64,000 nt of DNA from Brachionus plicatilis. Lineage: Eukaryota > Rotifera > Eurotatoria > Ploima > Brachionidae. The notes beneath the pieces are model-generated. The model had not been told where the DNA came from. It did no database searches and saw only the letters and a program-made list of their open reading frames with translations. The translations under genes and the position numbers were made by a program. Below are positions 41,816 through 54,200 of this stretch, one piece after another (positions within the stretch are counted from its first letter, which is position 1; the number at the start of each line of letters is the position of its first letter). Where the stretch lies: contig QEOQ01000206.1 in assembly GCA_010279815.1 (NCBI GenBank), positions 880,185-944,184 of the forward strand, written 5' to 3'.

Positions 41816-44621
41816 AAAATTCAAAGTGAAACCATTGATCAAAAGTTTTAATGGATAATTAATTTCACATTCATAATTTTTTTTTAAACAAAAGATTAAT
41901 TAATTAGGAAGATAAAATTGTTGTTTTTTTATTAAATATAGTTTATCAGTGCAAAGAAAATTTCCGATTTTGTGTTTTTAATATTTTTAAGTTTATTTAT
42001 AAAAATAAAATAAAACAAAGTTTTAATTTTTTGTGAACTTATGTTATCATGTTCATAGCAAAACATGCTGTCTGTCATTTATTGTCAGTTTTTATCAAAT
42101 TTTTTTAAAAGATGATAAAAGCAATCTTACTGCCTGGATCAAAAACCCCATTTCACAGATATCTCAGTACACGTGTAAGATATTTTTTCCCTTAAAATTT
42201 CGTAGAGGAAAATACTGAAAAATATGAGATCAAGAAAAAATAATTCTAAGAGAGAGAAAATTAATAAAAAATCTTTGCATTAAAATCCGAAACCTTCAAA
42301 TAAGCCTTGATTTAAGAGCTGAAATTCGTGTTTGGAGACTGCATTAACTTTCAAGAATACAATGGAATTTAAATTTTACTAAAATCAATATTTCGATTTT
42401 AAGTGTGAGTTGAATTAAAACTAATTTTAAAATAAAACAAGTCACGGAGGGGGCTGCGCCCCCTCCGTACCTCCCCAGCTTTGAAATTTATTTTAAATAC
42501 CACTATTTATTTTAAATACCACTACCTTATTTTAAATTTTTTAAAAATTAAAAATACTATAATTTACTCTAAAACAATCATTAAAAAACTGAGAAGTATT
42601 TTTTATGTATAGTTGATAGCCCTTCTTAATTTGTGGCCAAAGTTGAAATTAATCTCAAATTTTTGTTAGTAAAATATTCCAAAAAAAATCCTGCTTGAGA
42701 TTGGATTTTTTCCCATCTTATTAAAAAAGTTTAGAAAATTTTAATTCCAATTTTTTTTTATTAAATTGCTTAAATTTTATTAATTTATCAGTTTAAATAA
42801 TAAGCTCTCTAGAGTGCTTGAGAATTTAATATTGATATATTGTTAATATTTTATAATGTTAGAATATTTCTTCAACTTTCTTGTTTGCTATTTCATTCTT
42901 TAGTTAAGCTTACCATACTAATGACTTTTTTAAGAGATGTACTTCCAAAGTTGTTCCGATATAAACCTTTGATTATTTAATTTTTTTGTTAACTTTCTTT
43001 TTTTAATAAACAAATTAAAATAAGTTAGTTAAGTTAAAATGCGAATAAATTTGAGGTCACGCGAGAATAATTAAGCTATAAATTAATGGATCATAGAATG
43101 TGGCCAATTATTTTATAAGAAAACTTTAAAGGGTACCATTTGGAGTAGGCAAGTTTTTTTGCATTTTTCATGAATAGTATCTAGAATAAATTTAGTAAGC
43201 AATTGACTATTTTAGAGTTGGAAAGAAATTATTGAGTTTTTTCTAAGATCGTTTCTTCAAGTTTACTCAAAAACTACAATATCAATTTAATTTATATTAC
43301 CCTTAATATTGTGCGCTTTTTGATAATAAATTTTCAAAAAATTAATCAAATTAAATTCGCACTTTTTTTTAACTAATCAACTACTAAGCAATAGATTAAT
43401 TTTAAATAATTCGACAATAAAACACAGAAACTCCTCCCAACCTCGTATACCCATCTTTTAACATTGCCAAAAAATTTTCAATTCAAGTTAATAGGAAAAC
43501 GAAATATTAATTTTATATTGTTGTAGTGAAAAAAAACAAAACTATATTTTTGTGTGGCATTACAAATTTAATATTTAGATTTTTAAGCTTAATTTTAAAT
43601 AATTTTAAAAACTATAAAAAATATGGTTTGAATTTAGGTCAGCTGAGAATTCAAAAAGTTTTGAACATTGTGAAATAAAAAGCTTCGAGTCAATAATTGA
43701 GAACAAATATTAATTTTTTCGACAACATACATTAAATTCATGAGTGAAAGGAAAATGGTGCCTTTTTTGTCAATGAAAATGTCCCTTTGAATGGAATTAA
43801 AATTGGTTCTTATTTATTCTTTATATTCAGACCCTATTTAGAGTGCTAGTCATCATCTCAACAAAAATTTTAATGTAATAAGCTTGCAATGTATTCCTGC
43901 TACAGAATTATATAAAAATTTAACTACATACTATGATTTTTGATGGACAAAATTTAGCCATATTTGTCTATTTATTCTAAAGCATTTAAATCCTCAAAAA
44001 TATTCAGACTCAGATTCATGTAAGAATTAAACAAAATTTGATCCAGTGTATTCATCAAGCAATAATCAAGTATCAACAGCTCATAAAGGTACTAAAATTC
44101 AATTGGTACGGAATTAAAATTCAAATTTTTTGAATAATGAATCATCAAAATTAAATAAATTTGATCATTGCTTGATAATGTAGCATCGGCATAAAGGGCA
44201 GTTAAAAAAAGGTCGGGATACCGAATTTTGCTTTAAAAAAATGTTTCCAAAAAAAATTTCAAATTTTTAATTGTTTTTTTTTGGTAAATTTAGTTTTAAA
44301 ATCCTAAAATTTATTCAATTTTATTACATCTGGTTGGAATTAATGCAAGTTTTTTTGTTCTTTATTTTGATTGAGAATTGAAAATTTAATTTGAATTAAA
44401 AAATATTCTTTTTTTTAAAATCCACATAGAATATTTAATTATTTAATATTAATTTTTTGAGAAGAAATTTAATTTATCTTTTAGATTCCTGAAGTGCCTA
44501 CTTGGGACTTGGAACCAGCAAAAAGTTTCAAAAAAATATCAGTAACATTTTTTAAAATAACCTAATCAAATAAAAGAAAATATTCAAGAGTGAAGATTTG
44601 GTAAAACTTAAAAAATGTTCA
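41816..44621. other. Intergenic region with a GC-rich hairpin
   Basis: A/T-rich DNA between ZDHHC17 and the small orphan gene. It contains the GC-rich hairpin at 42444-42468 and a small inverted pair (TTCATCAAGCAATAATCAA near 44051, and its mirror near 44162-44180). No other feature supported. Confidence 0.5.
42444..42468. repeat. Perfect GC-rich hairpin, 11-bp stem and 3-nt loop
   Basis: ACGGAGGGGGC, then TGC, then GCCCCCTCCGT: an uninterrupted 11-bp stem in an otherwise A/T-rich stretch, followed by ACCTCCCCAGC. The contrast with its surroundings suggests an inserted repeat end. Helitron 3' termini carry such hairpins, but the CTRR end is not clear here. Confidence 0.8.
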
Positions 44622-45494
44622 ATGCTTACTATAGACAAAAAAATTGAAGCAGATTTAAACGATGCCATCAATGTTGTCGAGCGAATGTGCAATGTAAAAA
44701 TAACTGACGAGATCAATTCCTTGATCTATTTTGACTATTTGGGGTAAAACAATTTTATTTTAATTTTAAATATTAACATTAGAAGACCTGAGAAGTTTTA
44801 AAGACTTTATTTCACCAAATAAAATAAAAACCAACAAAAAATAATCGAAATTTTTTTGTCCCCTAATTTAATATCAAAAAATTAATACAAATTTTAAAAG
44901 ATTGTATTATTTTAATAATTAAACATCAGCAAAAATATATTAACATAAGACCCATGAAGTTTTTTAGACTTGTCAAAAATTTTATAATGTCTTTCACTAA
45001 TTTGGTCTTTAAAATCAGTAATTTTTAAAAAAATAGGAATTAATTAATTATTTTTATTCTTCGTAATAACATAGAATTGAACAATAAAAGATGAAAAGTA
45101 GTCCTAAAAACACTTTGTTTTTATTTTAAATAAATAGAAGTTTTAAAGACTTTTGGAGTTTTAATGGTTAAAAAAATTTGATTTTTTTCTATATTGTTCC
45201 TTTATTTTCCTACGATTTTGATAAAATATATTATTAAAATAATCAAAACAAAATATTTTCTTTCATTTAATGCTGTAAAAAAGTTTTTTAGACTTCTCGG
45301 ATCTTAATTGCCAAAAAAATTTTGTATCTTTAGTGTTAAGTTGAATTTTTTTTTCAAGCGTTTGTCAATTGAGAGAAGATAATGAAAAATTGACCAGTAC
45401 CGAGTGTGACCAAAAGTGGCACAACAAAATAATCAGCAATGCTGCACATCAATACGAAGATTATTTTTTAGCTCCCTCTTCAAAACAAAATTAA
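44622..45494 (+). CDS. Small two-exon orphan gene, ~85 residues
   Basis: Exon 1 (44622-44743) starts MLTIDKKIEADLNDAINVVE and stops at a GG|GTAAAAC donor. Exon 2 (45359-45494) follows a TTTTTTTTCAAG acceptor and starts (G)VCQLREDNEKLTSTECDQKW, ending LAPSSKQN and TAA. Phase is preserved across a 615-bp intron and both exons are less A/T-biased than their flanks, which argues for a real gene. There is no signal peptide. The sequence looks helical and charged, with three Cys. A less certain upstream exon-like block at 44486-44542 could not be joined in frame. I do not recognise the family. Confidence 0.55.
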
Positions 45495-45734
45495 AAAAAT
45501 TGCTCAGATAAAAATAAATTTTATTTACACTTTATTTTATTTTGTAAAATTTGCACCGTTAAGTATTTAAAAAGTGAGTTTTTTTTTTGCTTCCAATTGA
45601 GTGAAATATCACATAAAATTATTACAAATAAGTTTAATTTTAAAAAATTAATTATCGAAATTTAAAAAATAAATGCAAGTTAAAAAAATAATGGACGAAT
45701 TTAAAAAAGAAAATAAAAAAAAAAAAAAAAAAGT

Positions 45735-47582
45735 TTAAAGTCTAGTTACAACGTAGTCCTCATTGTTGTAATCAATTAGCGGAATTGGCACAGAGGCACA
45801 CTCGTTACTAGACTCAAGATCAAAAAATTCGCTGCTGTCCAAAAAAGAGCTGCCAAAGCCACCAGTGCTGCGAATTCTGGCCACGGCCGAATCATTATTA
45901 GCTTTAAAATTTGAATACGGACTAGAAAGCGACTTGGACCGCGCTTGTACCATAGGCTCATTGGCAACCGGTGAGTTAACACTTGCATAATTGGCCGCTT
46001 TGGCTATTTTGGGCTTGTTTGCCAAAATTTTGAACAAGGCATTCTTTGAGCTCAGCGTCAAACTGTTGTTTCGACTTTGGCTCTCTCGATTGCCAGTGCC
46101 ATTGGTCCGGTACGAATAGTCGATTGTGTGTGCCGAGCTGTTCAGCTTGTTGAAAAGATTTTTTTTTTTACTAAAATTATTTGCCTCGCTGTTGGAACCA
46201 AGTCTGACAATTCGGCTAATAAACGAGTCGTGTTGGCTGTCCACACTGAGGCGCTTGTTTGGCGCGCTCTCCGAACACTGCATGAGCATTGCGTCGTCGG
46301 TGGACGACGAAGTGGTCGTCGCATCTTTCAGAGTTATTTTGTGGCTCTTGGCGGACATCCGCGACTCATCGTGTGCATTGTTCACCAACAAACTGTTTAC
46401 CAAGTTTACCGAGGAGCTGGACGCCGAGCGAACTATGCGACTAGTTTGTTCTATGTACTTTTTGGTCAGGGACTTTTGTTTGCCATTTTGATCGCTGGGC
46501 CTGATCACTTTTATGAACGAGGTGCCGCTGGACGAGCGCACAAAGCTGCTCTCGATCGGACTGGCCAAATAGTTCGAGTGCTTTAGGCTCGAGTTGGCGT
46601 CGTTGGGCGTCGAGTTTTTTACCAAGATCACATTTTTGGTGTTGGTAAGCGACGAGTTGGTGGCCGACGAGGAAAACGAGGACGAGTTGGACACTGAAGT
46701 GGACGTGATGGCGGAACATTCGGACACCACGCCCGACGTCGAGAACATTGGCGACATTTCGTTTGTGGGCGTTGTGGCATTGTTGGTACTGTTCGAGCTG
46801 GTGGTGCTCGACGACATGGAGTTCACGTTGGGCGTGCTGAAGCGGCTGGCGGGCCTGAATGGCGGACTTGGCATGCTTATTTGGGCGATGCCGTACTTTT
46901 TTAAAATGAACTCTTCCTGCTTGCGCACCCGTTCCAAATCGAGCTTTTTTTCGGCCAGAATTTTTTCGATCTGGTCGATGCGCTGCTGGCACTGGATCTT
47001 TTTGCACACATTTTCGGCCATTATGACCAATCGGAGCTCGTTTTTGCCCTTGACATGCTTGGTGATGTCCGTAAAGGACTTGAACTGGTCGATTTGGATG
47101 CCGTCGATGGCCAGCAAGACGTCGCCGTTGTTCAGACCGGCGCGCTTTGCCGAAGAGCCCGCCTGCACGTTGTTCACAAAGCAAATGTACTCGGTGTCTT
47201 TGGTGATGGAGTTGAGGAGGCCGTAGGTCTGCAGGTTGAAGCCGAATTCGCCGGACACCGAAGAGTCGGACAGGTTGCTTTTGGACTTGGTGGCGGTCGG
47301 CTTTTTGGCCGTGCGCACCAGAACTACGGTGCGACGCTTAAAGTTGTCGTTGGGGTCCGAGTAGATTTTTTGCTCTTTGAAAAATTTGTGCATCAAAATT
47401 AGCGAGGACTCGAACGACTGGGTCTTTTTCCTCGGCTTGGCAATCGGTTTGCTGCCATTTTGGCTTGTGTTCAAGTCGCTTACCAAATTGTATGTCTGAT
47501 TTAGTGAATTGTTTAGCTCTTTGGCTCCCATAGTCTCTGGTTCCGTACTAGTTGTTTTCATTAAATAAGCATCTTTTTCCAT
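45735..47582 (-). CDS. Tamalin/CYTIP-like PDZ scaffold, intronless
   Basis: Single-exon frame of 615 residues. A PDZ domain at about 84-190 begins RRTVVLVRTAKK, with FGFNLQTYGL as the carboxylate-binding loop and core strand, and NNGDVLLAIDGIQI. It is followed directly by a predicted coiled coil (about 198-232, QRIDQIEKILAEKKLDLERV). This PDZ plus leucine-zipper order and the FGFxxQTYGL signature match TAMALIN (GRASP) and CYTIP, which link cytohesins and group I mGluRs to trafficking. The remaining ~380 residues are Ser/Asn/Thr-rich and probably disordered; vertebrate members are shorter. The last residues, DYVVTRL, fit a class I PDZ ligand (T-x-L), as in tamalin's self-binding tail. The coding region is much richer in G/C than its surroundings, which creates several long antisense shadow frames. 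Family placement is good; strict orthology is not shown. Confidence 0.85.
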   Translation of the reverse strand: MEKDAYLMKTTSTEPETMGAKELNNSLNQTYNLVSDLNTSQNGSKPIAKPRKKTQSFESSLILMHKFFKEQKIYSDPNDNFKRRTVVLVRTAKKPTATKSKSNLSDSSVSGEFGFNLQTYGLLNSITKDTEYICFVNNVQAGSSAKRAGLNNGDVLLAIDGIQIDQFKSFTDITKHVKGKNELRLVIMAENVCKKIQCQQRIDQIEKILAEKKLDLERVRKQEEFILKKYGIAQISMPSPPFRPASRFSTPNVNSMSSSTTSSNSTNNATTPTNEMSPMFSTSGVVSECSAITSTSVSNSSSFSSSATNSSLTNTKNVILVKNSTPNDANSSLKHSNYLASPIESSFVRSSSGTSFIKVIRPSDQNGKQKSLTKKYIEQTSRIVRSASSSSVNLVNSLLVNNAHDESRMSAKSHKITLKDATTTSSSTDDAMLMQCSESAPNKRLSVDSQHDSFISRIVRLGSNSEANNFSKKKNLFNKLNSSAHTIDYSYRTNGTGNRESQSRNNSLTLSSKNALFKILANKPKIAKAANYASVNSPVANEPMVQARSKSLSSPYSNFKANNDSAVARIRSTGGFGSSFLDSSEFFDLESSNECASVPIPLIDYNNEDYVVTRL

Positions 47583-50500
47583 AATTTTACGATATTTTTA
47601 AATGAAACATATTTTAGTGAACAAAACTAACAACTAACTCCAAGAAATTAACTTAATTGAAAATTTTAATTCTAGTTTTTTTTAGCACCTTTAGTCGTGT
47701 TGAGAAATAGTTTTTTATTAATTACATTCGATCGATTTTCATAGTGCAGCCCTTCAGCCCGGATTGCTCGTATTTAGTTCTTTTTGTCTCTCTCTTTCTC
47801 TTTTACTATTATTCAATCTAAAAAAAGTGAAAAAATATTATATTAGAAAGTGAAAAATCGATTGTTTCGTCCGCTTGAGTCTCATTCCAAACCGATTTAC
47901 CTTTCAATCATGCTCATTTTAATAATTTAATTTTAGTTCAAAAATTGGACTTTCTTTTTTTTAAGTTTTTAAAAATTTTTCTTTTTTTTAAATGATCATG
48001 GTCGAATGTGACATTTTTTTTGCCAATTTGTCTGGTCAACTGAACTTTATTTATGGGTGGCTGGTTTTTATTAAAAAAATTTATCAAAAATTTTGTGAAT
48101 ACATTAAAATTTTCATTGTTTAATGTGACTTTTTTGCCAATTTTTCCACCCCACAAGCCACATTGACTTAGACGCGTAGGCAAAACAGGATTCGAAAGAA
48201 AAATTTTTTTTTTCATAATTTCTCATAATGAATTAAATAATAATTTTGTCACCAAGTGTTTGAAAATAAAAAAAAAAAAAAAGGTGAATAGAAATGCAAA
48301 CAATTTCTCTTCACAAGGTTTTCAGAAACATTAAAGCCTAAGTAATTTAAACATATATATTCTTTAAAGTTAAAGTCTGCTTTGAATTACTCAATTATTT
48401 TTATTATTTATTTAATTTAATATAAACATGTATTTCTAGAAAAAATAATCACGAATTTACCTCGAAACCTTAACAGTTTCCTTTTAAATATTGACTAAGT
48501 TTGACGGAAATTTAACGCTATTAGAAGATTTTACTAAAAAATCTAAATATTTGATGATAATTTAATAAGCTTGATAAATATTCAAATATGATGAAATTCA
48601 AATAAATCTCGAAAATCTCATGATTCTAAAATTTTAGCCAGGTAATTTATTAACTTGTCTGAATTTTCACTTTTTTCCTTTGTCTGATCAGCCCACTCTC
48701 AGACCCATACTTTAGTACAAAAATTAACTAAAACAAGCGTCAAACCATTTTTAATTTATACAAAAATGGCTGTATAATTCACCAAAGAAGCATTAAAAAT
48801 TTTTTATTGCCTTAGTTAATAAACGCTATCGCTTTTACGAAAATGGATTTAATTAATTTTTAAAAAATGGGACATGAAACATTTATCTCTTATTAGATGT
48901 AAAATTCTTTCTATGTTACTTTGGTTACACAAATTCTTTTTTAAATTTTGGACAAAAATGGTAAACTTAATACACAAAGCTCTGTGCGGTAAACAAAATA
49001 TTTTTAGATAAATTTATTATTGTTGTTAAGTTTCTTGAGTAAATCGTTTGAGGTGCTTCTTTTTTTTCGACATATAATTCTCTATTAAGCAATTAAAATC
49101 ATCAGGAAAAATGATCAATTGCCTCTAATTATTGGAAGTAGAAAAAACAACAAATGTAAGCATTTACTTAAGGCTAAATAATAACTAAATTTCAGATCTC
49201 GGTTATTTAATATAAGAAATCATAATATTTTTTAGTAATTTTTTTTTCTTAAAAACTAGATCATAAAAATCCTTGTGGTAATTTAATTTTAAAAAGTTAA
49301 TAACTACCATTTAAAAATGTTTATATTTTTAAATAATTATGTTGTTACTTACCGACTAATTATTAGAGTTAGCATAATAAAATTTTTGACTTAGGCATCA
49401 AATTATTCGAATACATGAAGGAATTATTCAAAATAGGTAAGTAAAATATGTATCAAAAAAATTTTCTCGAATTTAAAAAAAAATAAATGCTCATTTGCCT
49501 TCCGATTTAGAGTTGAGATAATAAAATCTTTAAATTTAAAACAAAATTATTTTTATGACGATTTTGATTGATATATTATCGGCTATTATAGACAATAAGT
49601 TTTGTACAATAGAAAAACAAAAAAAATAAAACTATAAATTTATACATAAACAAGCTTTTTTTTATAAGCTAGTCACTTTTATTTAAATTTTAAGTGATAT
49701 TAATGTTTCAAAATGAAATATTTTATCGAAAAAACATAATTTAGAAAATTGTTTCTTCCAAGTTTGTTTCTTTCTTTTCAATTTGTTGAAAAAAAAAATG
49801 CTGAAGTTATAATGTAAATAGCATTTTTTTGTGAAAACTAAAGTGATCCAAATTTTTTAGTTTTGAGCTCAGGTAAAGTTTTCATTTTTTTTTAGATTGT
49901 TGGTTTAAAAAAATTTGCTTGAATTTTTTAAAATAAATATTTGAAAATCAGTTTGTTCAATTTTGTTTTGGCCTAATGTAACTCTATCATTCATCGATAA
50001 TCAAGACTATATAAATAGTTCTTAAATTTAAATGCACTAAATTTAAATTTAGAAATAATTAAATACAAAATTTTTAATTAAGCCCGAATAAACTGAATTG
50101 TTAATTAACTAAATTTTCAATTTTAAAAAAATAGAAAAAAACTAGCTTTAATTTATCTTAAAATATAATTAAACACTTTTAAAATTTGGTTGTTATCTTA
50201 GAAAAAAAGCACTTAAAATTTGAAAACTGAAAAGCCCAAATTACACGATTTTAATTTTGATAGAATTTTTTATTTAAGAATTGAATCAAGCAAGGACGAA
50301 TACCTCCATTGAGCTTTTGTTTACTTAAATAATACAAAAAAAAAGATAAACTAATTCATTTAATGGCAATGTGTACCAATTTTACTCATGGGTATCATAT
50401 ATTTAAAAATTATGAAACCTAGATAATGATTTTTTCTAATGAAAAAAAAGGGAAACAATACCTCATAAACTAACTTTAAATTTATTATTGTTGTTTATCT

Positions 50501-51279
50501 TAAAGCTTGTATTTGTAATTTGGTTGAAAACACAACAAACGAAAAGCGAAAAAAAAAATGATAAAATTCTCTTGTACAAAAAAATTTGAATTTTGAAAAT
50601 TGTTTTGTTTGTTAATCATATTTAACTAAGGTTTTCTTTTGGTTAAAATTTTAATGAAATAAAAATTATTTGTTGTTAGCTAATAACAATAAAACAAGAT
50701 ACTTCAAATGAAAAAGATAAGATTAAAATACTATTTCGCTTTATTTTATTTGAAATGAAAAGTTTTTTTTAAATATTTAAATTTAAAACAAGTATTCTAA
50801 TTTTTTTCCATGTCAAATCATTCATTTCGACCGATTTATATACGCAATGCAAAAATATTATATAGACCTAGAGTAATCTTATCTCTTTTAATTGAAAGCT
50901 TTCTCATAAATTAAATTAGTTTTTTTTAAATATCAAAAATTCAAAGCTCCGAAAATCCAATTTGCCAACAATATTTTTCCAGCGAACATCTTAGAAACTT
51001 AGTCTGTTTCAATACTAACACTTATTTATTTATATGCGTCGTAATTTTGCCAAACTTAAATAATTCTTGGACTTAGTTGTTAAAATTATAAACTTAGAAA
51101 GACAAATTTTGTTCTAAATTTGGTTCTCATTTCAAGTCAGAATTTAAACATTGGAATAAAGATCATTTGATCACGAGATAAAAATCAAGAAAATATAAAA
51201 GCTTGGAAAGTTTGATTAAAATTTTCATAATTTTTACATTACTTGCAAATTTGAAAAATTTCTAAAAAATCAACTTAAA
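47583..51279. other. Intergenic region between the PDZ gene and TPP2
   Basis: A/T-rich DNA, presumably holding both promoters (the genes are divergent). I see no ORF, RNA gene or strong repeat. A stretch near 47750-47880 is somewhat less A/T-rich, with a TCTCTCTTTCTCTTTT pyrimidine run, and may be 5' untranslated or promoter sequence of the PDZ gene. Confidence 0.45.
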
Positions 51280-54200
51280 ATGGAAAAAGATTTTTCTAAC
51301 TTTCCATCAAACGGAATTTTGCCTAAAAAGGAGACCGGTGCACTTTCTTTTTTGTCCAAATACCCGGACTATGACGGCAAAGGGATTCTAATAGCTATTT
51401 TGGATACTGGTGTTGATCCGGGCGCCTCTGGCCTTAAAGTTGAATTTTATAAAATTTAATCTTTTCACTTTAAATAAGAATTTTTAAAAAATTTTAAAGA
51501 TTTCTTCGGATGGTAAGCCTAAAATAGTTGATTTGATTGACGCAACTGGCGCTGGTAATGTTGATATTTCTACAATAAGAAAAATCGAGAATGGCACACT
51601 ACTTGGTCTGACAGGACGAAAATTAAAAGTTTTAATTTAATAAAATTAAAGCATATTTTTTTAATGCTAAATGCTAGGTTCCTAAAGACTGGAAAAATCC
51701 ATCTGGAAATTTTTATCTTGGCTTAAAAGCTTTGTTTGATTTGTGTTCGAAAAGTTTGCGTGATCGATTAAAAAAAGAAAGAAAAGACAGAGAATGGCAA
51801 CCTTTGAACGACGAAGCTGTCTATCAGATTCAAACAAGATTAAATGAATTTGATAAAAGCTCCAAAGAGTCGGACTCAGGTGAAAGTTCCAAAACAACTG
51901 ACTTAACTGACTTGATAAATTCACTTACCAAAGAGGATCTTCAAGCACAGCTTGATCTGTTAAAGGATTTGGAGAACAAAATCAAAGATGTTGGACCAGT
52001 GTATGACTGCATTGTTTGGAATGATGGTGACACTTGGAGATCTTGTGTTGACACTACCGAAAAAGGTGATTTAGAAAAGTGTAAAGTATTGACTAACTAC
52101 AAGGATTCATTTGAATACGCAACTTTTGGTTACACGGACATGCTGAATTATTCTGTTCGAATTTTACCTGAAGAAAATCTTCTTGAAATAGTCACTGATT
52201 CAAGTAAAGAAAAAAAATAATTAAAAATTTCTTATTTTTGTTTATCAGGCTCACACGGAACTCATGTTGCATCGATTGCCACTGGTTATTATCCTGACAA
52301 TCCAGAATTAAACGGAGTAGCACCAGGCGCTCAGATTATTTCGATTAAAATCGGAGATAACAGAGTAAATGGAATGGAAACAGGCTTTGCCTTAGTTAAT
52401 GCAGTAATTTAATTTTGACGAGTAATAATTACTTTTTTTTCTTAATTTTTTTTTCAAGTGCCGCTATGTTGCTGAATACAAATGCGATTTGGTCAACTAC
52501 AGTTTTGGAGAGCCTGTTTGTCTGTCCAATTTAGGTCCGGCTTTGACAGCTGTGCAAGATTTAGTTGAAAAATTCGGAGTGATTTTTGTGACCAGCGCTG
52601 GCAACAATGGTCCTGGAATAGAAACTGTGGGAGCTCCTGGCGGGTCTATTCCAACAGTTGTTAGTGTAGCTGCTTACGTGACTACTGATATGATAAAAGC
52701 TGAGCATTCTCTGCTTGGAAGTGGCAATTCAATGCTTTTCTCGTGGTCATCGCGTGGCCCATGCATTGATGGAAGTTGGGGAGTTAGTGTTGCAGCGCCT
52801 GGTGGAGCTTTTGCTGCTGTTCCGAACTGGTCTCAGCGTGGAACACAATTAATGTCGGGAACATCAATGGCCTCGCCAAATTGTTGCGGATGCTTGGCTC
52901 TAATTCTATGTGGGTTGAAATTAACCGGAATAGAATTCAATCCGTTTGGTGTCAAGAGAGCTATTGAAAACACAGCTCTGCCTGTTGACGAAGCAATTGG
53001 ATGTGGTGCTGGACTTATTCAGGTATGAATTGAAATTATAAAAAAAAATTTTTGATTTTAACTTTTATTAAAAGGTCGAAAAAGCCTTTGATTATCTAGT
53101 TGATTATAAAGATAGCATTTTTCAGAAAATTAATTTCGATATCAGATATGTTGGAAAGCCAAATAATAAAAAAGGAATTTATTTAAAAAATGATGATGAA
53201 CTTAGTCAAACAAGAGATTATCTGATTGCAATTGAGCCAATATTTTTTGAAAATACTACTAGGTCCTACTTGGTAAACGAATCGGCCAAGAGTGACACAA
53301 ATTTATTGAAAGGTTTTTTTTTTGTAAATCCTAAAATATCATTTATCAAGAAGATTAATATTTTTATCTATAGTTCAACAAGATAGAATATCGTTGAATC
53401 GAAAATTGGTTTTATCGCTTGAGGATGGCGACGCTCTTAAGAGCTTCATCGATTACCCAGAGCACTTGTATCTAGTTAATTCAACTCGTCAATTTCATAT
53501 CCGAATCCGAGCCAACGAGTTGGAAGGAGGAAAGCATTACTTCACTTGTCTAAAGGCATTTGATCTAGAGGATCCCAAAAGAGCTTGTTTATTCAAAGTA
53601 CCCATTACTATTATTAAACCTTTTACGTAATTTTTTCATTTCAATTTAAAATTAGTAATCTATTTAGTGTTTAATATAGATTTGATGATAAGAAAACTTT
53701 GAACGATTATGAAATCGAATACAAAAATGTCTCTTTCAAACAAGGACAAATATACCGCCATTTTATCCGAGCGCCTCTGGCAGCAACTCATGCAGGTATC
53801 TATTTTAGAATGACATAATTTTTCAGGCATTTGATGACTCTTTTAAATCATTGTGGGATAATAAAGTGATAAAAAAAATATCCTATTACATAAACCAAAT
53901 TAATAAGTCAAAAAATTAATCCTGAGGCTTACGTCTGTGCACTAGCTATCATTGATTATTTGCTATAGGTGACTAAATTTCAATGAATGCATAAAAAATT
54001 CAAATGAATCCAAACCTTTCTAGGAAGCATTGATATTTAAAAACCTTAAATTCGCCCTGCATCCTGTGATAATCAATTTTTTTTATACTAAAAAATTGAA
54101 TTTTAATATAAAATCACTACTTATTTATTAATTTTATGAATAATTTAGGGAAAGGAAAATTTCCAGGGCTGTTCTGAATTGACCATTTATTAGATATTAA

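Noticed and set aside
42033..42218. 62-residue plus-strand frame downstream of ZDHHC17
   Set aside because: Begins at a TTG, has no domain and lies in the 3' flank. Its slightly higher G/C part could be a repeat fragment, but I cannot support a gene.
46077..47402. Several long open frames on both strands over the PDZ gene
   Set aside because: They are shadows produced by the G/C-rich coding sequence of the minus-strand PDZ gene. Their Arg/Ala/His-rich translations have no domain.
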